From Chloroflexota bacterium (GTDB taxonomy: Bacteria; Chloroflexota; Dormibacteria; Dormibacterales; Dormibacteraceae), in contig VBJR01000219.1 of assembly GCA_005880175.1 (NCBI GenBank), positions 1 to 7,702 on the forward strand: a stretch of 7,702 nucleotides of DNA, in the 5' to 3' direction. A program made the translations under genes and the position numbers. The notes below the pieces were generated by a model that saw only the letters and a list, made by a program, of their open reading frames with translations, did not search any database and was not told where the DNA came from. This document shows positions 1 to 6,115 of the stretch, piece after piece (the stretch's first letter is position 1; each line of letters opens with the position of its first letter).

Positions 1-3
1 TCA

Positions 4-63
4 CTAGTATACCGACCGCTAGTTTCTAACACTCTAGTTGACTAGACACTAGTTTCTCAGCTA
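4..63. repeat. Phased CTAGT repeat array, probable operator
   Basis: CTAGT begins at 4, 19, 34 and 49, exactly 15 bp apart, and a degenerate copy (CTATG) falls at 64. CTAGTTTCT occurs twice, at 19-27 and 49-57. The unit at 34 contains the inverted pair CTAGTTGACTAG (34-45), and ACTAGT palindromes lie at 3-8 and 48-53. The array overlaps a likely promoter for the LiaF-like gene, so I infer a multi-site operator, for example for a TetR- or PadR-type repressor. No regulator gene is visible. The array touches the window edge and may extend upstream. Confidence 0.6.
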
Positions 64-67
64 CTAT
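38..67 (+). promoter_or_regulatory. Probable sigma70-type promoter of the LiaF-like/methyltransferase operon
   Basis: TTGACT (38-43) and TACTAT (62-67) are separated by 18 bp and match the vegetative -35 and -10 hexamers well. Transcription would start around 74-76, leaving almost no leader before the ATG at 78. The -35 hexamer lies inside the CTAGTTGACTAG palindrome, so a repressor bound there would block the promoter. Confidence 0.5.
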
Positions 68-77
68 GACCCTCATC

Positions 78-608
78 ATGAAGTTGCACTCCGACTCCAC
101 CGCCCCGACCGTCGTCCAGGACGCGGTGCGGATCGCGGCCCACAGCCGCTCGATCCGCCACCTGGGTCACTGGACCACCGCCCGCCGCTTCGACGTGCGG
201 GCCTCGCGCGGCAGCGTGGTCCTCGACCTGCGGTCGTCCCGCATCGAGCCGGGCGACATCGAGGTCACCATCGACGCCGACCACGCGATGGTGAAGCTGC
301 TGGTGCCCGAGGACGCCGTGGTCGACCACGGCGACGTCCGGCGCGTCGGCCGCTGCGGCTTCGTCGACTGGAGCGGCGCGACCGGACCGGAGGGTCGCGT
401 GATCCGGGTCACCGGCGAGCTGCGCCGCTCGGAGCTGCGCGTCAACCGCGGCGGCATCGCGATCGTGTGGGCGATGGCCACCCGCGAGTACCTCGCCGAC
501 CTGGAGCGGGCGTTCCGCGACAACCACGTCACCTCGCTGGCGGACGTTCAGGCGGCCTACCGCGAGGGCCGCTGGACCACGATCGACGACCCGGGGCGCT
601 CCGCGTGA
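78..608 (+). CDS. LiaF-like beta-rich hypothetical protein
   Basis: A 176-residue protein from the ATG at 78. An in-frame ATG at 66 overlaps the -10 box, so I prefer 78, which would give a nearly leaderless message. There is no signal peptide or membrane segment, so it should be cytoplasmic. Residues about 30-130 form short alternating strands rich in Val, Arg, Asp and Gly (RGSVVLDLR, VKLLVPEDAVVDH, IRVTGELRRSELRV). This resembles the C-terminal domain of LiaF-type cell-wall-stress proteins, which forms a parallel beta-stack. The C-terminal part (REYLADLERAFRD) is helical and charged. A methyltransferase follows after 31 bp on the same strand, probably in one operon. The LiaF-like assignment is from pattern memory; the biochemical role is unknown. 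Confidence 0.8.
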   Translation: MKLHSDSTAPTVVQDAVRIAAHSRSIRHLGHWTTARRFDVRASRGSVVLDLRSSRIEPGDIEVTIDADHAMVKLLVPEDAVVDHGDVRRVGRCGFVDWSGATGPEGRVIRVTGELRRSELRVNRGGIAIVWAMATREYLADLERAFRDNHVTSLADVQAAYREGRWTTIDDPGRSA

Positions 609-639
609 GCGCCCCCACACGATCAGAGGGACAACCGAG

Positions 640-1338
640 ATGAGCACCCAAATGAGCACGGAACTGAATCGGAGGCGTCACCTGCTGCCGGAGATGGAGG
701 GCATCACCGCCCGGTGGTACGCCCGCCAGCGGGGCACGCCGAGCCAGCTCGCGCTGTACCGCGAGCAGGCGGCCCAGCTGACGGCGGGGCTGCCGGACGG
801 CGCCGCGATCCTCGAGGTGGCGCCCGGGCCCGGCTACTTCGCGGTCGAGGTGGCCAGGCTGGCGCGGTTCCAGGTGAGCGGGCTGGACATCAGCCACACG
901 ATGGTGGAGATCGCCGGCGAGAACGCGACCGCTGCCGGCGTCGCCATCGACCTCCACCACGGGGACGCCACCGCGATGCCCTTCGCCGAGGGCTCCTTCG
1001 ACCTGGTCGTCTGCCAGGCGGCGTTCAAGAACTTCCGCCGGCCGGTGAGCGCGCTGGACGAGATGCACCGGGTGCTCCGTCCGGGCGGCGTGGCCGTGAT
1101 CCAGGACCTGCGCAAGGAGGCCACCGCGGCCGAGATCGACCAGGAGATCCGCGGGCAGGGGCTCCGCGGCGTGAACGGGTTCATCACCCGGCGCGTCCTG
1201 GCCGGGCTCCGGAACCGCGCGTACTCGACCGCGCAGTTCGAGCGGCTGGTCGCCGAGAGCCGGTTCGCCTCGTGCACCATCCACCGGGACGGGATCGGGC
1301 TCGAGGTCCGGATGCGGAAGGGAGCGACCGGCTCCTGA
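640..1338 (+). CDS. Class I SAM-dependent methyltransferase
   Basis: A 232-residue single-domain methyltransferase of the UbiE/Methyltransf_11 type. It would transfer a methyl group from S-adenosylmethionine to an unidentified small molecule. Motif I is ILEVAPGPGYF (57-67), the ribose-binding acidic residue is D83 in GLDIS, GDATAMPF (108-115) is the adenine-side motif, FDLVVC (120-125) is motif post I, and RVLRPGGVAVI (144-154) is the usual late strand. AGAGGGA at 625-631 lies 8 nt before the ATG at 640, so I take that start; a second ATG at 652 is less well placed. It follows the LiaF-like gene by 31 bp and ends against a bidirectional hairpin. The sequence does not show its substrate. Length is normal and no catalytic motif is missing. 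Confidence 0.9.
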   Translation: MSTQMSTELNRRRHLLPEMEGITARWYARQRGTPSQLALYREQAAQLTAGLPDGAAILEVAPGPGYFAVEVARLARFQVSGLDISHTMVEIAGENATAAGVAIDLHHGDATAMPFAEGSFDLVVCQAAFKNFRRPVSALDEMHRVLRPGGVAVIQDLRKEATAAEIDQEIRGQGLRGVNGFITRRVLAGLRNRAYSTAQFERLVAESRFASCTIHRDGIGLEVRMRKGATGS

Positions 1339-1380
1339 GATCGACGCCGGAGGCGGGTCGACGCCGCCTCCGGCTCGATC
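1339..1380. terminator. Bidirectional stem-loop terminator between convergent genes
   Basis: GCCGGAGGCGG (1346-1356) pairs perfectly with CCGCCTCCGGC (1364-1374) around the loop GTCGACG. The stem extends through GATCGA (1339-1344) and TCGATC (1375-1380), with C1345 as a single bulge. That gives 17 base pairs filling the space between the methyltransferase stop (1336-1338) and the stop of the opposite-strand gene (1382-1384). There is no T-tract, which is common for GC-rich actinobacterial terminators. Confidence 0.75.
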
Positions 1381-1381
1381 G

Positions 1382-2470
1382 CTACACGCCGCCGGGCAGG
1401 TGCCGTTCCATGAAGAGCAGGTCGTCGCGGGCGTACCCGAGGGCCTGGTAGAAGCCCGTCACGTCCGCGTTCGACGGTTCGATCAGCAGGTTCACCTTCC
1501 GGCAGCCGGCCCGCGCGAGGCGGTGCTCCAGCAGCCGGACCAGCCGCCGGGCGAAGCCCCGCCCACGCTGGTCCGGCGCGGTGGCCAACCGCTGGAGCCA
1601 GCCGCGGCGGCCGTCGTACGTCCCCCACGCGCTGGCCACCACCCGCTCCTCGGACGCGACGACCAGGACCAGCCCGTCGTCGCGGTCCAGGCAGGACGCC
1701 AGCTCGGCCGGGACCACCGCGGCGTCGAACTTCAGACCGCACTCCCGCCACAGCTCGGACAGCGCGCCGGCGTCGGACAGCCGGGCCCGGCGCACGAGCA
1801 GCGGCGGGTCGTCGACCCATCCGGCCCGCCGCAGCCTCGCCGCCGCCAGCAGCCGGTCGAGCGCCGCCACCACGCCGGCGAACGACGGGCCGCCGGCACT
1901 CGGGTAGCGGAGGCCGGGCAGGTCGCCCGCCACGTCCAGGTCGACGTGAACGTAGAGCGGCCCGGGCCCCGCGGTGGCGGCCGTCAGATCCGCCACGCCC
2001 CGCCGTTCGATCCGGCCGGCCGCCAGCAGCGCCTCCTCGCCCGGATCCAGGTCCCGGGCACCGGCCAGGACGACCCGCTCCTCCGGCACCGGGCGCAGGC
2101 CGAGCCGGCCGGCCAGCCCGCCGGGGTCGGCGTGGCCGGTGATCGTGGCCAGCGGCATGCCGCCCGCGTACCCGGATGGGCTGGTCTCGGGCGTGTTCAG
2201 GTCGCCGTGCGCGTCCAGCCAGACGATGCCCGGGTCGACGCCCGCGCGCTGGAGCCCGGCCAGGACGGCGAGCGCGGTCGTGCAGTCGGCCGACAGCACC
2301 ACGGGCGGAGCCCCACCGCCCGTCGCGCCGGCCACCCTGCTGGCCAGCGGTTCGAACAGGTGGTACAGCCGGCCGGCGAGGGCGTCACCGGTGGGCACGA
2401 CGGGCGCGGCCGGGCCGGCGAGGGCCGCGATCGGATCGTCCAGGTGGAACGGATGCCGGATCAGGGCCAC
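1382..2470 (-). CDS. Arginase-like domain fused to a GNAT N-acetyltransferase
   Basis: A 362-residue protein from GTG 2470-2468. Residues 1 to about 212 resemble actinobacterial arginase-family proteins, which use two Mn ions to hydrolyse guanidino substrates. SADCTTALA (60-68) is in the first metal motif, with Cys63 in place of the usual His; from memory this is normal in this subfamily. D86, H88 and D90 lie in DAHGD, and D177 and D179 in HVDLDV. The arginase C-terminus is missing: after LLAAARL the chain passes within about 12 residues into a GNAT domain (about 224-362). That domain has the acetyl-CoA loop PDQRGRGFARRL and the late motif NADVTGFYQALGY. GNAT domains of this size are normally separate proteins. 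The frame is open throughout, so this is a real fusion or the product of a deletion. The substrates of both halves are unknown. CAGAAT lies 6 nt before the GTG and suggests a leaderless start. Confidence 0.8.
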   Translation of the reverse strand: MALIRHPFHLDDPIAALAGPAAPVVPTGDALAGRLYHLFEPLASRVAGATGGGAPPVVLSADCTTALAVLAGLQRAGVDPGIVWLDAHGDLNTPETSPSGYAGGMPLATITGHADPGGLAGRLGLRPVPEERVVLAGARDLDPGEEALLAAGRIERRGVADLTAATAGPGPLYVHVDLDVAGDLPGLRYPSAGGPSFAGVVAALDRLLAAARLRRAGWVDDPPLLVRRARLSDAGALSELWRECGLKFDAAVVPAELASCLDRDDGLVLVVASEERVVASAWGTYDGRRGWLQRLATAPDQRGRGFARRLVRLLEHRLARAGCRKVNLLIEPSNADVTGFYQALGYARDDLLFMERHLPGGV

Positions 2471-2476
2471 CGGCCC

Positions 2477-2482
2477 ATTCTG
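2477..2482 (-). promoter_or_regulatory. Possible -10 box for the arginase-GNAT gene (leaderless)
   Basis: On the minus strand CAGAAT is followed by six bases and then the GTG at 2470, so transcription could begin on the start codon. No convincing -35 is visible; TCGGAT at 2505-2500 is the nearest candidate. Confidence 0.35.
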
Positions 2483-2529
2483 CCAGCGCCGGCCGCCGCA
2501 TCCGAGCACGGCCCCGGCGCCCTCTGAGC

Positions 2530-2535
2530 CAAGAT
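2530..2535 (+). promoter_or_regulatory. Possible -10 box for the LppM-like gene (leaderless)
   Basis: CAAGAT is followed by six bases and then the ATG at 2542, which has no Shine-Dalgarno sequence. The spacing mirrors that of the divergent gene on the other strand. No clear -35 is visible. Confidence 0.35.
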
Positions 2536-2541
2536 GACGCG

Positions 2542-3255
2542 ATGCAGATCGACGGAGCCGCCGGGTCACCCGGCCGAATCCGGCGGGCCGCCGGCCTCAT
2601 CGCGCTGGTCCTGCTGACCACCGGGTGCGTGAAGGCCGACGTGCGCCTGACCGTGCGGCCGGACGACCAGATCGACGGCACGATCGTCATGGCCATCGAC
2701 CGCGGCTTCGCCCCGCCCGGCGGCCAGGCGCCGGACGCCCTCCTCGACCAGGTCACGCAGCGGGTCTTCCATGGCACGGCCACGGGCTCGCGGCAGCAGC
2801 CCTACGCCGACTCGCGGTACGTCGGCCGGCGGGTGACGATCGAGGGCACGAGCCTGCTCGACTTCGACCGCGGCACGAGCGACGGCGGGCTGAAGATCGT
2901 CCACCAGGGCAGCCAGTTCCGGCTCTCGGGCACGGTGGACACCGCGAGCCTGGCCGCGGCGGCGGGCGCTTCGCAGACGAGCTCGGACCGCATCTCGCGG
3001 ACGTTCGACGTGCTGATCCGGGTCACGTTCCCGGGCCCGGTCAGGCAGAGCAACGGCACGATCTCCGGCGACAGCGTCACGTGGCGTCCGAAGCTGGGCC
3101 AGCAGCTCGCGCTGTCCGCGGTCGCCGACGACAGTCCCCGCCCGCCCGGCTGGCTCGTCCCCACCCTGCTGCTCGCCGCGGCGGCGGCGCTGGGCGGTGT
3201 GATCGTGTGGCGCGTCCGTGCCGGGCGGAGCGGCGCTGCGTCGTCGCCTTCGTAG
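2542..3255 (+). CDS. LppM-like membrane-anchored lipoprotein
   Basis: A 237-residue exported protein. Residues 12-15 are positively charged, 16-27 are hydrophobic, and LTTGC puts the lipidated cysteine at 29. The mature part begins VKADVRLTVRPDDQIDGT and continues with LDFDRGTSDGGLKIVHQG and FDVLIRVTFPG, the beta-rich pattern of the LppM domain of actinobacteria, which often follows a lipobox and precedes a C-terminal helix. WLVPTLLLAAAAALGGVIVW (204-223) is a transmembrane segment followed by Arg residues, so the domain should face outward with the C-terminus inside. The ATG at 2542 lacks a ribosome site; a leaderless start is plausible. Longer upstream extensions have no recognisable content. 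Known mycobacterial LppM affects phagocytosis, but a role here cannot be inferred. The next gene follows after 13 bp. Confidence 0.82.
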   Translation: MQIDGAAGSPGRIRRAAGLIALVLLTTGCVKADVRLTVRPDDQIDGTIVMAIDRGFAPPGGQAPDALLDQVTQRVFHGTATGSRQQPYADSRYVGRRVTIEGTSLLDFDRGTSDGGLKIVHQGSQFRLSGTVDTASLAAAAGASQTSSDRISRTFDVLIRVTFPGPVRQSNGTISGDSVTWRPKLGQQLALSAVADDSPRPPGWLVPTLLLAAAAALGGVIVWRVRAGRSGAASSPS

Positions 3256-3268
3256 TCGGGCCAGGTCC

Positions 3269-4429
3269 TTGACCCCGGTCGCCCTGACCTGGAGCGGCGT
3301 CACCGCAAGGCGGATGGCCCGCCACGCGCTGGCCGAACCGGCGGCCGGTCTCCGGCCTGCCGACATCGCCGGCGCGCTGTGCGGGGCGCACGCCCAGGTC
3401 ATCAGCGCCGCGGAGCTGTCGATCGGGCGCCGTATCGCCGGGACCACGCGCGCCGACGTGCGGCGCGCGCTCTGGGAGGAACGGACACTCGTCAAGACGT
3501 TCGGTCCGCGCGGCACGATCCACCTGCTGCCCACCGCCGACCTGCCGATGTGGACGGGCGCGCTCTCGGCCCTGCCGTCGTCGGTGCCCGCTCATCCGGA
3601 GGGGGTCCGCTTCACCCCTGACCAGGCTGACCAGGTCATCGCCGCCATCGGCGATGCCCTGTCCGATGCCGAGCTGACCGTCGACGAGCTGACCGAGGCG
3701 ATCGTGGACCGCGTCGGCCCGTGGGCCGCCGAGCGGACCATGGAGGCGTTCCAGGACCGCTGGCCGCGCTGGCGTCAGCTCACGAGCACCGCCGCGCACC
3801 GCGGGATGCTCTGCTTCGCGCCGGACCGGGGCCGCAAGGTGACGTACACCAACCCCCATCGCTGGCTGCCCGGCTTCCGGCTCGACGACCCCGACCGGGC
3901 CCTGCGCGGGCTCGTCAGGCGCTATCTCCACGCCTATGGTCCGGCCACTCCCCCGCACCTCGCGAGGTGGCTCGGCATCTCACCGCGGCCCGCCGCGGCG
4001 CTGTTCGACCACATGGCCGGCGAGCTGCAGCCCGTCCAGCTGGAGGGTGAGCCGCAGTGGACGCTGGCCGGCGACACCGAGACGCCCGACCAACCGGACC
4101 GGGGGGTCCGGCTGCTGCCCTACTTCGACGCGTACGTGGTCGCGGGTCAGCCTCGGGAGCGGCTGTACCCGGGCGCGGCGGCCGGCCGCGCGCTGACCCC
4201 GGCGGGCCAGGCCGGCAACTACCCGGTGCTGCTCATCGATGGCGTGGTCGGCGGGGTGTGGCACCAGCGCCGCTCCGGCCGGACCGTCGCGATCACCGTC
4301 GAGCCGCTGCGCGAGCTGACCACGGCGCAGCGCCGCCAGCTCGACGACGAGGTCGAGCTGAGCGGCGCGGTCCTGGAGGCCGCGCCGACCCTGACGGTCG
4401 GCACCGTCAGGGTCGGCGCCCACGCGTGA
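3269..4429 (+). CDS. Winged-helix DNA-binding protein, HTH_42 (AlkZ/YcaQ-like) family
   Basis: A 386-residue member of the HTH_42 superfamily, which includes the DNA glycosylases AlkZ and YcaQ (AlkX), which unhook bulky or crosslinking adducts. The N-terminus (LTWSGVTARRMARHAL) and the GAHAQVISAAELSIGRR block match the family. H41-A42-Q43 sits where AlkZ has its Q-hydrophobic-Q catalytic motif. GPRGTIHLLP (H85) and LLPYFDAYVV (about 281-290) are further family signatures, and the late DGVVGGVWHQRR strand is typical. I chose TTG 3269 because it begins just before the conserved N-terminal motif and 13 bp after the lipoprotein stop. A GTG at 3218 would add 17 Arg-rich residues overlapping that gene. 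Glycosylase activity is not proven, since many HTH_42 members are uncharacterised. The last codons lie within a strong stem-loop. Confidence 0.85.
   Translation: MTPVALTWSGVTARRMARHALAEPAAGLRPADIAGALCGAHAQVISAAELSIGRRIAGTTRADVRRALWEERTLVKTFGPRGTIHLLPTADLPMWTGALSALPSSVPAHPEGVRFTPDQADQVIAAIGDALSDAELTVDELTEAIVDRVGPWAAERTMEAFQDRWPRWRQLTSTAAHRGMLCFAPDRGRKVTYTNPHRWLPGFRLDDPDRALRGLVRRYLHAYGPATPPHLARWLGISPRPAAALFDHMAGELQPVQLEGEPQWTLAGDTETPDQPDRGVRLLPYFDAYVVAGQPRERLYPGAAAGRALTPAGQAGNYPVLLIDGVVGGVWHQRRSGRTVAITVEPLRELTTAQRRQLDDEVELSGAVLEAAPTLTVGTVRVGAHA
4382..4419 (+). terminator. 17-bp perfect stem-loop inside the 3' end of the HTH_42 gene
   Basis: 4382-4398 and 4403-4419 are perfect reverse complements (17 bp) around the 4-base loop CGGC. 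The core is CCCTGACGGT/ACCGTCAGGG. It encodes the last residues of the protein and ends 7 bases before the TGA at 4427. No T-tract follows. Its position just upstream of the next promoter suggests a terminator that insulates the sigma operon. Confidence 0.6.
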
Positions 4430-4436
4430 GCCGAGA

Positions 4437-4463
4437 TGTCGAGAACGCCAGCGCGGCTCCGTC
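4437..4463 (+). promoter_or_regulatory. ECF42-like promoter of the YCII-sigma operon
   Basis: TGTCGA (4437-4442), 17 bases, then CGTC (4460-4463). From memory, published ECF42 target promoters combine TGTCGA at -35 with CGA/TC at -10. The element begins 8 bases after the previous stop and lies 52 bases before the YCII start, so autoregulation by the sigma factor encoded downstream is likely. Confidence 0.65.
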
Positions 4464-4515
4464 CATGGGTGACCGCGCCACACTGGGCGCAGGAAGCAAC
4501 CAAGGAGCGCACGCC

Positions 4516-4862
4516 ATGCCCAGGTTCCTGCTGATCGTCAACCACGACGACGGCGTCATCGACACCCCCATGGACGAGTGGAAGCCCGACGAGATCGGCT
4601 GGCCGGCGCCACGATCCTCGCCGATCCGCGGCGGGCCCGGATCGTGCGCTGCGACGGCGGCTCGCCCGCGGTCGTGACCGACGGCCCGTTCCCGGAGTCC
4701 AAGGAGGTGGTGGCCGGCTTCCAGGTGGTGGACGTCGAGTCCGAGGCGCGGGCCATCGAGATCGCGGCCCTGGTCTCCGCCGTGCCGGGTCCGGGGGGCG
4801 TTCCGCTCCAGCTGCCGATCGAGGTGCGGCAGGTGATGAACGGGTCCACCGCCGAGCCGTGA
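4516..4862 (+). pseudogene. YCII/DGPF-family protein, frameshifted by an apparent internal deletion
   Basis: The ATG at 4516 has an ideal AAGGAG (4502-4507) 8 bases upstream. The frame reads MPRFLLIVNHDDGVIDTPMD, then EWKPDEI up to 4596, a normal YCII start. It then loses similarity and stops at 4677 after 53 residues. Family sequence resumes in another frame at 4599: LAGATILADPRRARIVRCDG, the signature TDGPFPESKE, then VAGFQVVDVESEARAIEIAA, SAVPGPGG and VRQVM, ending at 4862. About 19-20 residues that normally join the halves are absent, so the lesion looks like a deletion of 3n+1 bases, not a single-base slip. YCII proteins are small ferredoxin-like-fold proteins of uncertain function, commonly encoded beside ECF42 sigma factors. 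The second half overlaps the sigma start by GTGA. The alternative is a sequencing or assembly error in an intact gene. Confidence 0.75.
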
Positions 4863-6115
4863 CTCGCGGTCCGAGCACCGAGGACCTGCTGCGCGACCTG
4901 GCGCCGCAGGTCCTCACCATCCTCGTCCGGAGGTTCGGCGACTTCGCCGCGTGCGAGGACGCCGTCCAGGAGGCGCTGCTCGCCGCGGCCCGTACCTGGC
5001 CAGAGGCCGGCATGCCGGCCAACCCACGCGCCTGGCTGGTGCGAGCGGCGGCCCGCCGCTTCACGGATGGCGTCCGCAGCGAGCTGGCGCGTCGGCGCCG
5101 GGAGGAGTGGGTCGCCCGCGAGCCCGCCACCGCGGGCGCGCCCGCCCACGACGACACGCTGGTGCTCCTGTTCATGTGCTGCCACCCGGCGCTGTCGCCG
5201 GCCTCCGCGGTCGCGCTGACCCTGCGGGCGGTGGGCGGCCTGACCACCGCCGAGATCGCCGGCGCCTACCTGGTCCCGGAGGCGACGATGGCCCAGCGCA
5301 TCAGCCGGGCCAAGCAGCGCATCCAGGCGTCCGGCGCGCGCCTCCACGTGCCCGCGCCCGACACGGAGGAGTGGGCGGCGTCACTGCGCTCCGTCCTCCA
5401 CGTCCTGTACCTGATCTTCAATGAGGGCTACGCCGCCACCGCGGGCCCCGCGCTGCAGCGCGTCGAGCTGTCCGGGGAGGCGATCCGGCTGGCCAGGGCG
5501 CTGCACCGCGTGCTGCCGGACGACGCCGAGGTCACCGGGCTGCTCGCGCTGATGCTGCTGACGGACGCACGCCGGCCGGCGCGCACCGACCCGGACGGCG
5601 AGCTGGTGCCGCTCGGCGAGCAGGACCGGGCACGGTGGGATCGGCGGCTGATCGGCGAGGGCGCCGCCCTCCTCGCCGCCACCTTCGGCCATGGCGCGCC
5701 GCCCGGCGAGTACCGGCTGCAGGCCGCCATCGCGGCCCTGCACGACCGGGCACCGAGCGCGGACGCCACCGACTGGCCCCAGATCCTGGCGCTGTACGAC
5801 ATGCTCGAACGGCTGGCCGCCAACCCGGTGGTCACGCTCAACCGCGCCGTCGCCACGGCGATGGTGCACGGCCCGGCCGCCGGCCTCGGCCTGCTCGACG
5901 GCCTCGATGCCGCCAGCGGCCCGCTGGCCGGCCACTACCGGCTGCACGCCGCGCGCGCCCACCTCCACGAGATGGCGGGCGACGTGGAGCCCGCGCTCGC
6001 GCACTACCGGGCCGCCGCGGCTGGCACGACCAGCCTCCCCGAGCGCCGCCACCTGACCGCGAAGGCAGCCCGCCTGCGCCAGGGCGGGTCCGGTCATTCT
6101 GACGGTGCTTCGTAG
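4859..6115 (+). CDS. ECF42-type RNA polymerase sigma factor with long C-terminal extension
   Basis: A 418-residue sigma factor from the GTG at 4859, overlapping the YCII stop by four bases (GTGA), so translation should be coupled. Sigma region 2 is at about 10-75 (VRRFGDFAACEDAVQEALLA, NPRAWLVRAAARR). Region 4 is at about 100-155, with the helix-turn-helix in LTTAEIAGAYLVPEATMAQR. The remaining roughly 260 residues are the TPR-like extension typical of ECF42 (COG4941): LYLIFNEGY (184-191), LMLLTDARRPAR (231-242), then DWPQILALYDMLERL and NPVVTLNRAVA. All conserved blocks are present at normal length. Known ECF42 factors activate the neighbouring DGPF genes and depend on their C-terminal extension; no anti-sigma gene is seen here. 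Its probable target is the TGTCGA-N17-CGTC element upstream. Its 3' end overlaps the opposite-strand gene by 22 bp. Confidence 0.93.
   Translation: MTRGPSTEDLLRDLAPQVLTILVRRFGDFAACEDAVQEALLAAARTWPEAGMPANPRAWLVRAAARRFTDGVRSELARRRREEWVAREPATAGAPAHDDTLVLLFMCCHPALSPASAVALTLRAVGGLTTAEIAGAYLVPEATMAQRISRAKQRIQASGARLHVPAPDTEEWAASLRSVLHVLYLIFNEGYAATAGPALQRVELSGEAIRLARALHRVLPDDAEVTGLLALMLLTDARRPARTDPDGELVPLGEQDRARWDRRLIGEGAALLAATFGHGAPPGEYRLQAAIAALHDRAPSADATDWPQILALYDMLERLAANPVVTLNRAVATAMVHGPAAGLGLLDGLDAASGPLAGHYRLHAARAHLHEMAGDVEPALAHYRAAAAGTTSLPERRHLTAKAARLRQGGSGHSDGAS

Noticed and set aside
57..659. Long minus-strand open frame opposite the LiaF-like gene
   Set aside because: Low-complexity Ala/Gly/Arg/Asp composition typical of an antisense shadow in GC-rich DNA; no family resemblance.
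1400..2527. Plus-strand open frame opposite the arginase-GNAT gene
   Set aside because: Pro/Arg/Gln-rich shadow translation, while the minus strand carries clear arginase and GNAT motifs.
2176..2541. Long N-terminal extension of the LppM-like protein
   Set aside because: Arg/Pro-rich, antisense to the arginase domain, and would place the signal peptide internally.
3218..3268. GTG 3218 as start of the HTH_42 protein
   Set aside because: Adds 17 Arg-rich residues overlapping the lipoprotein gene; the conserved N-terminus begins just after TTG 3269.
3417..3422. TGTCGA as a second ECF42 -35 box
   Set aside because: Inside a coding region with no CGTC/CGAC at the correct spacing.
4597..4602. 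Programmed -1 frameshift as explanation for the YCII and CysK breaks
   Set aside because: No slippery heptamer, and both proteins lack about 16-20 family residues at the break, which slippage would not explain.
4578..4862. GTG 4578 as the start of an intact small YCII gene
   Set aside because: No ribosome site, and the first residues (MEARRDR) are the out-of-frame reading of the conserved MDEWKPDEI segment.
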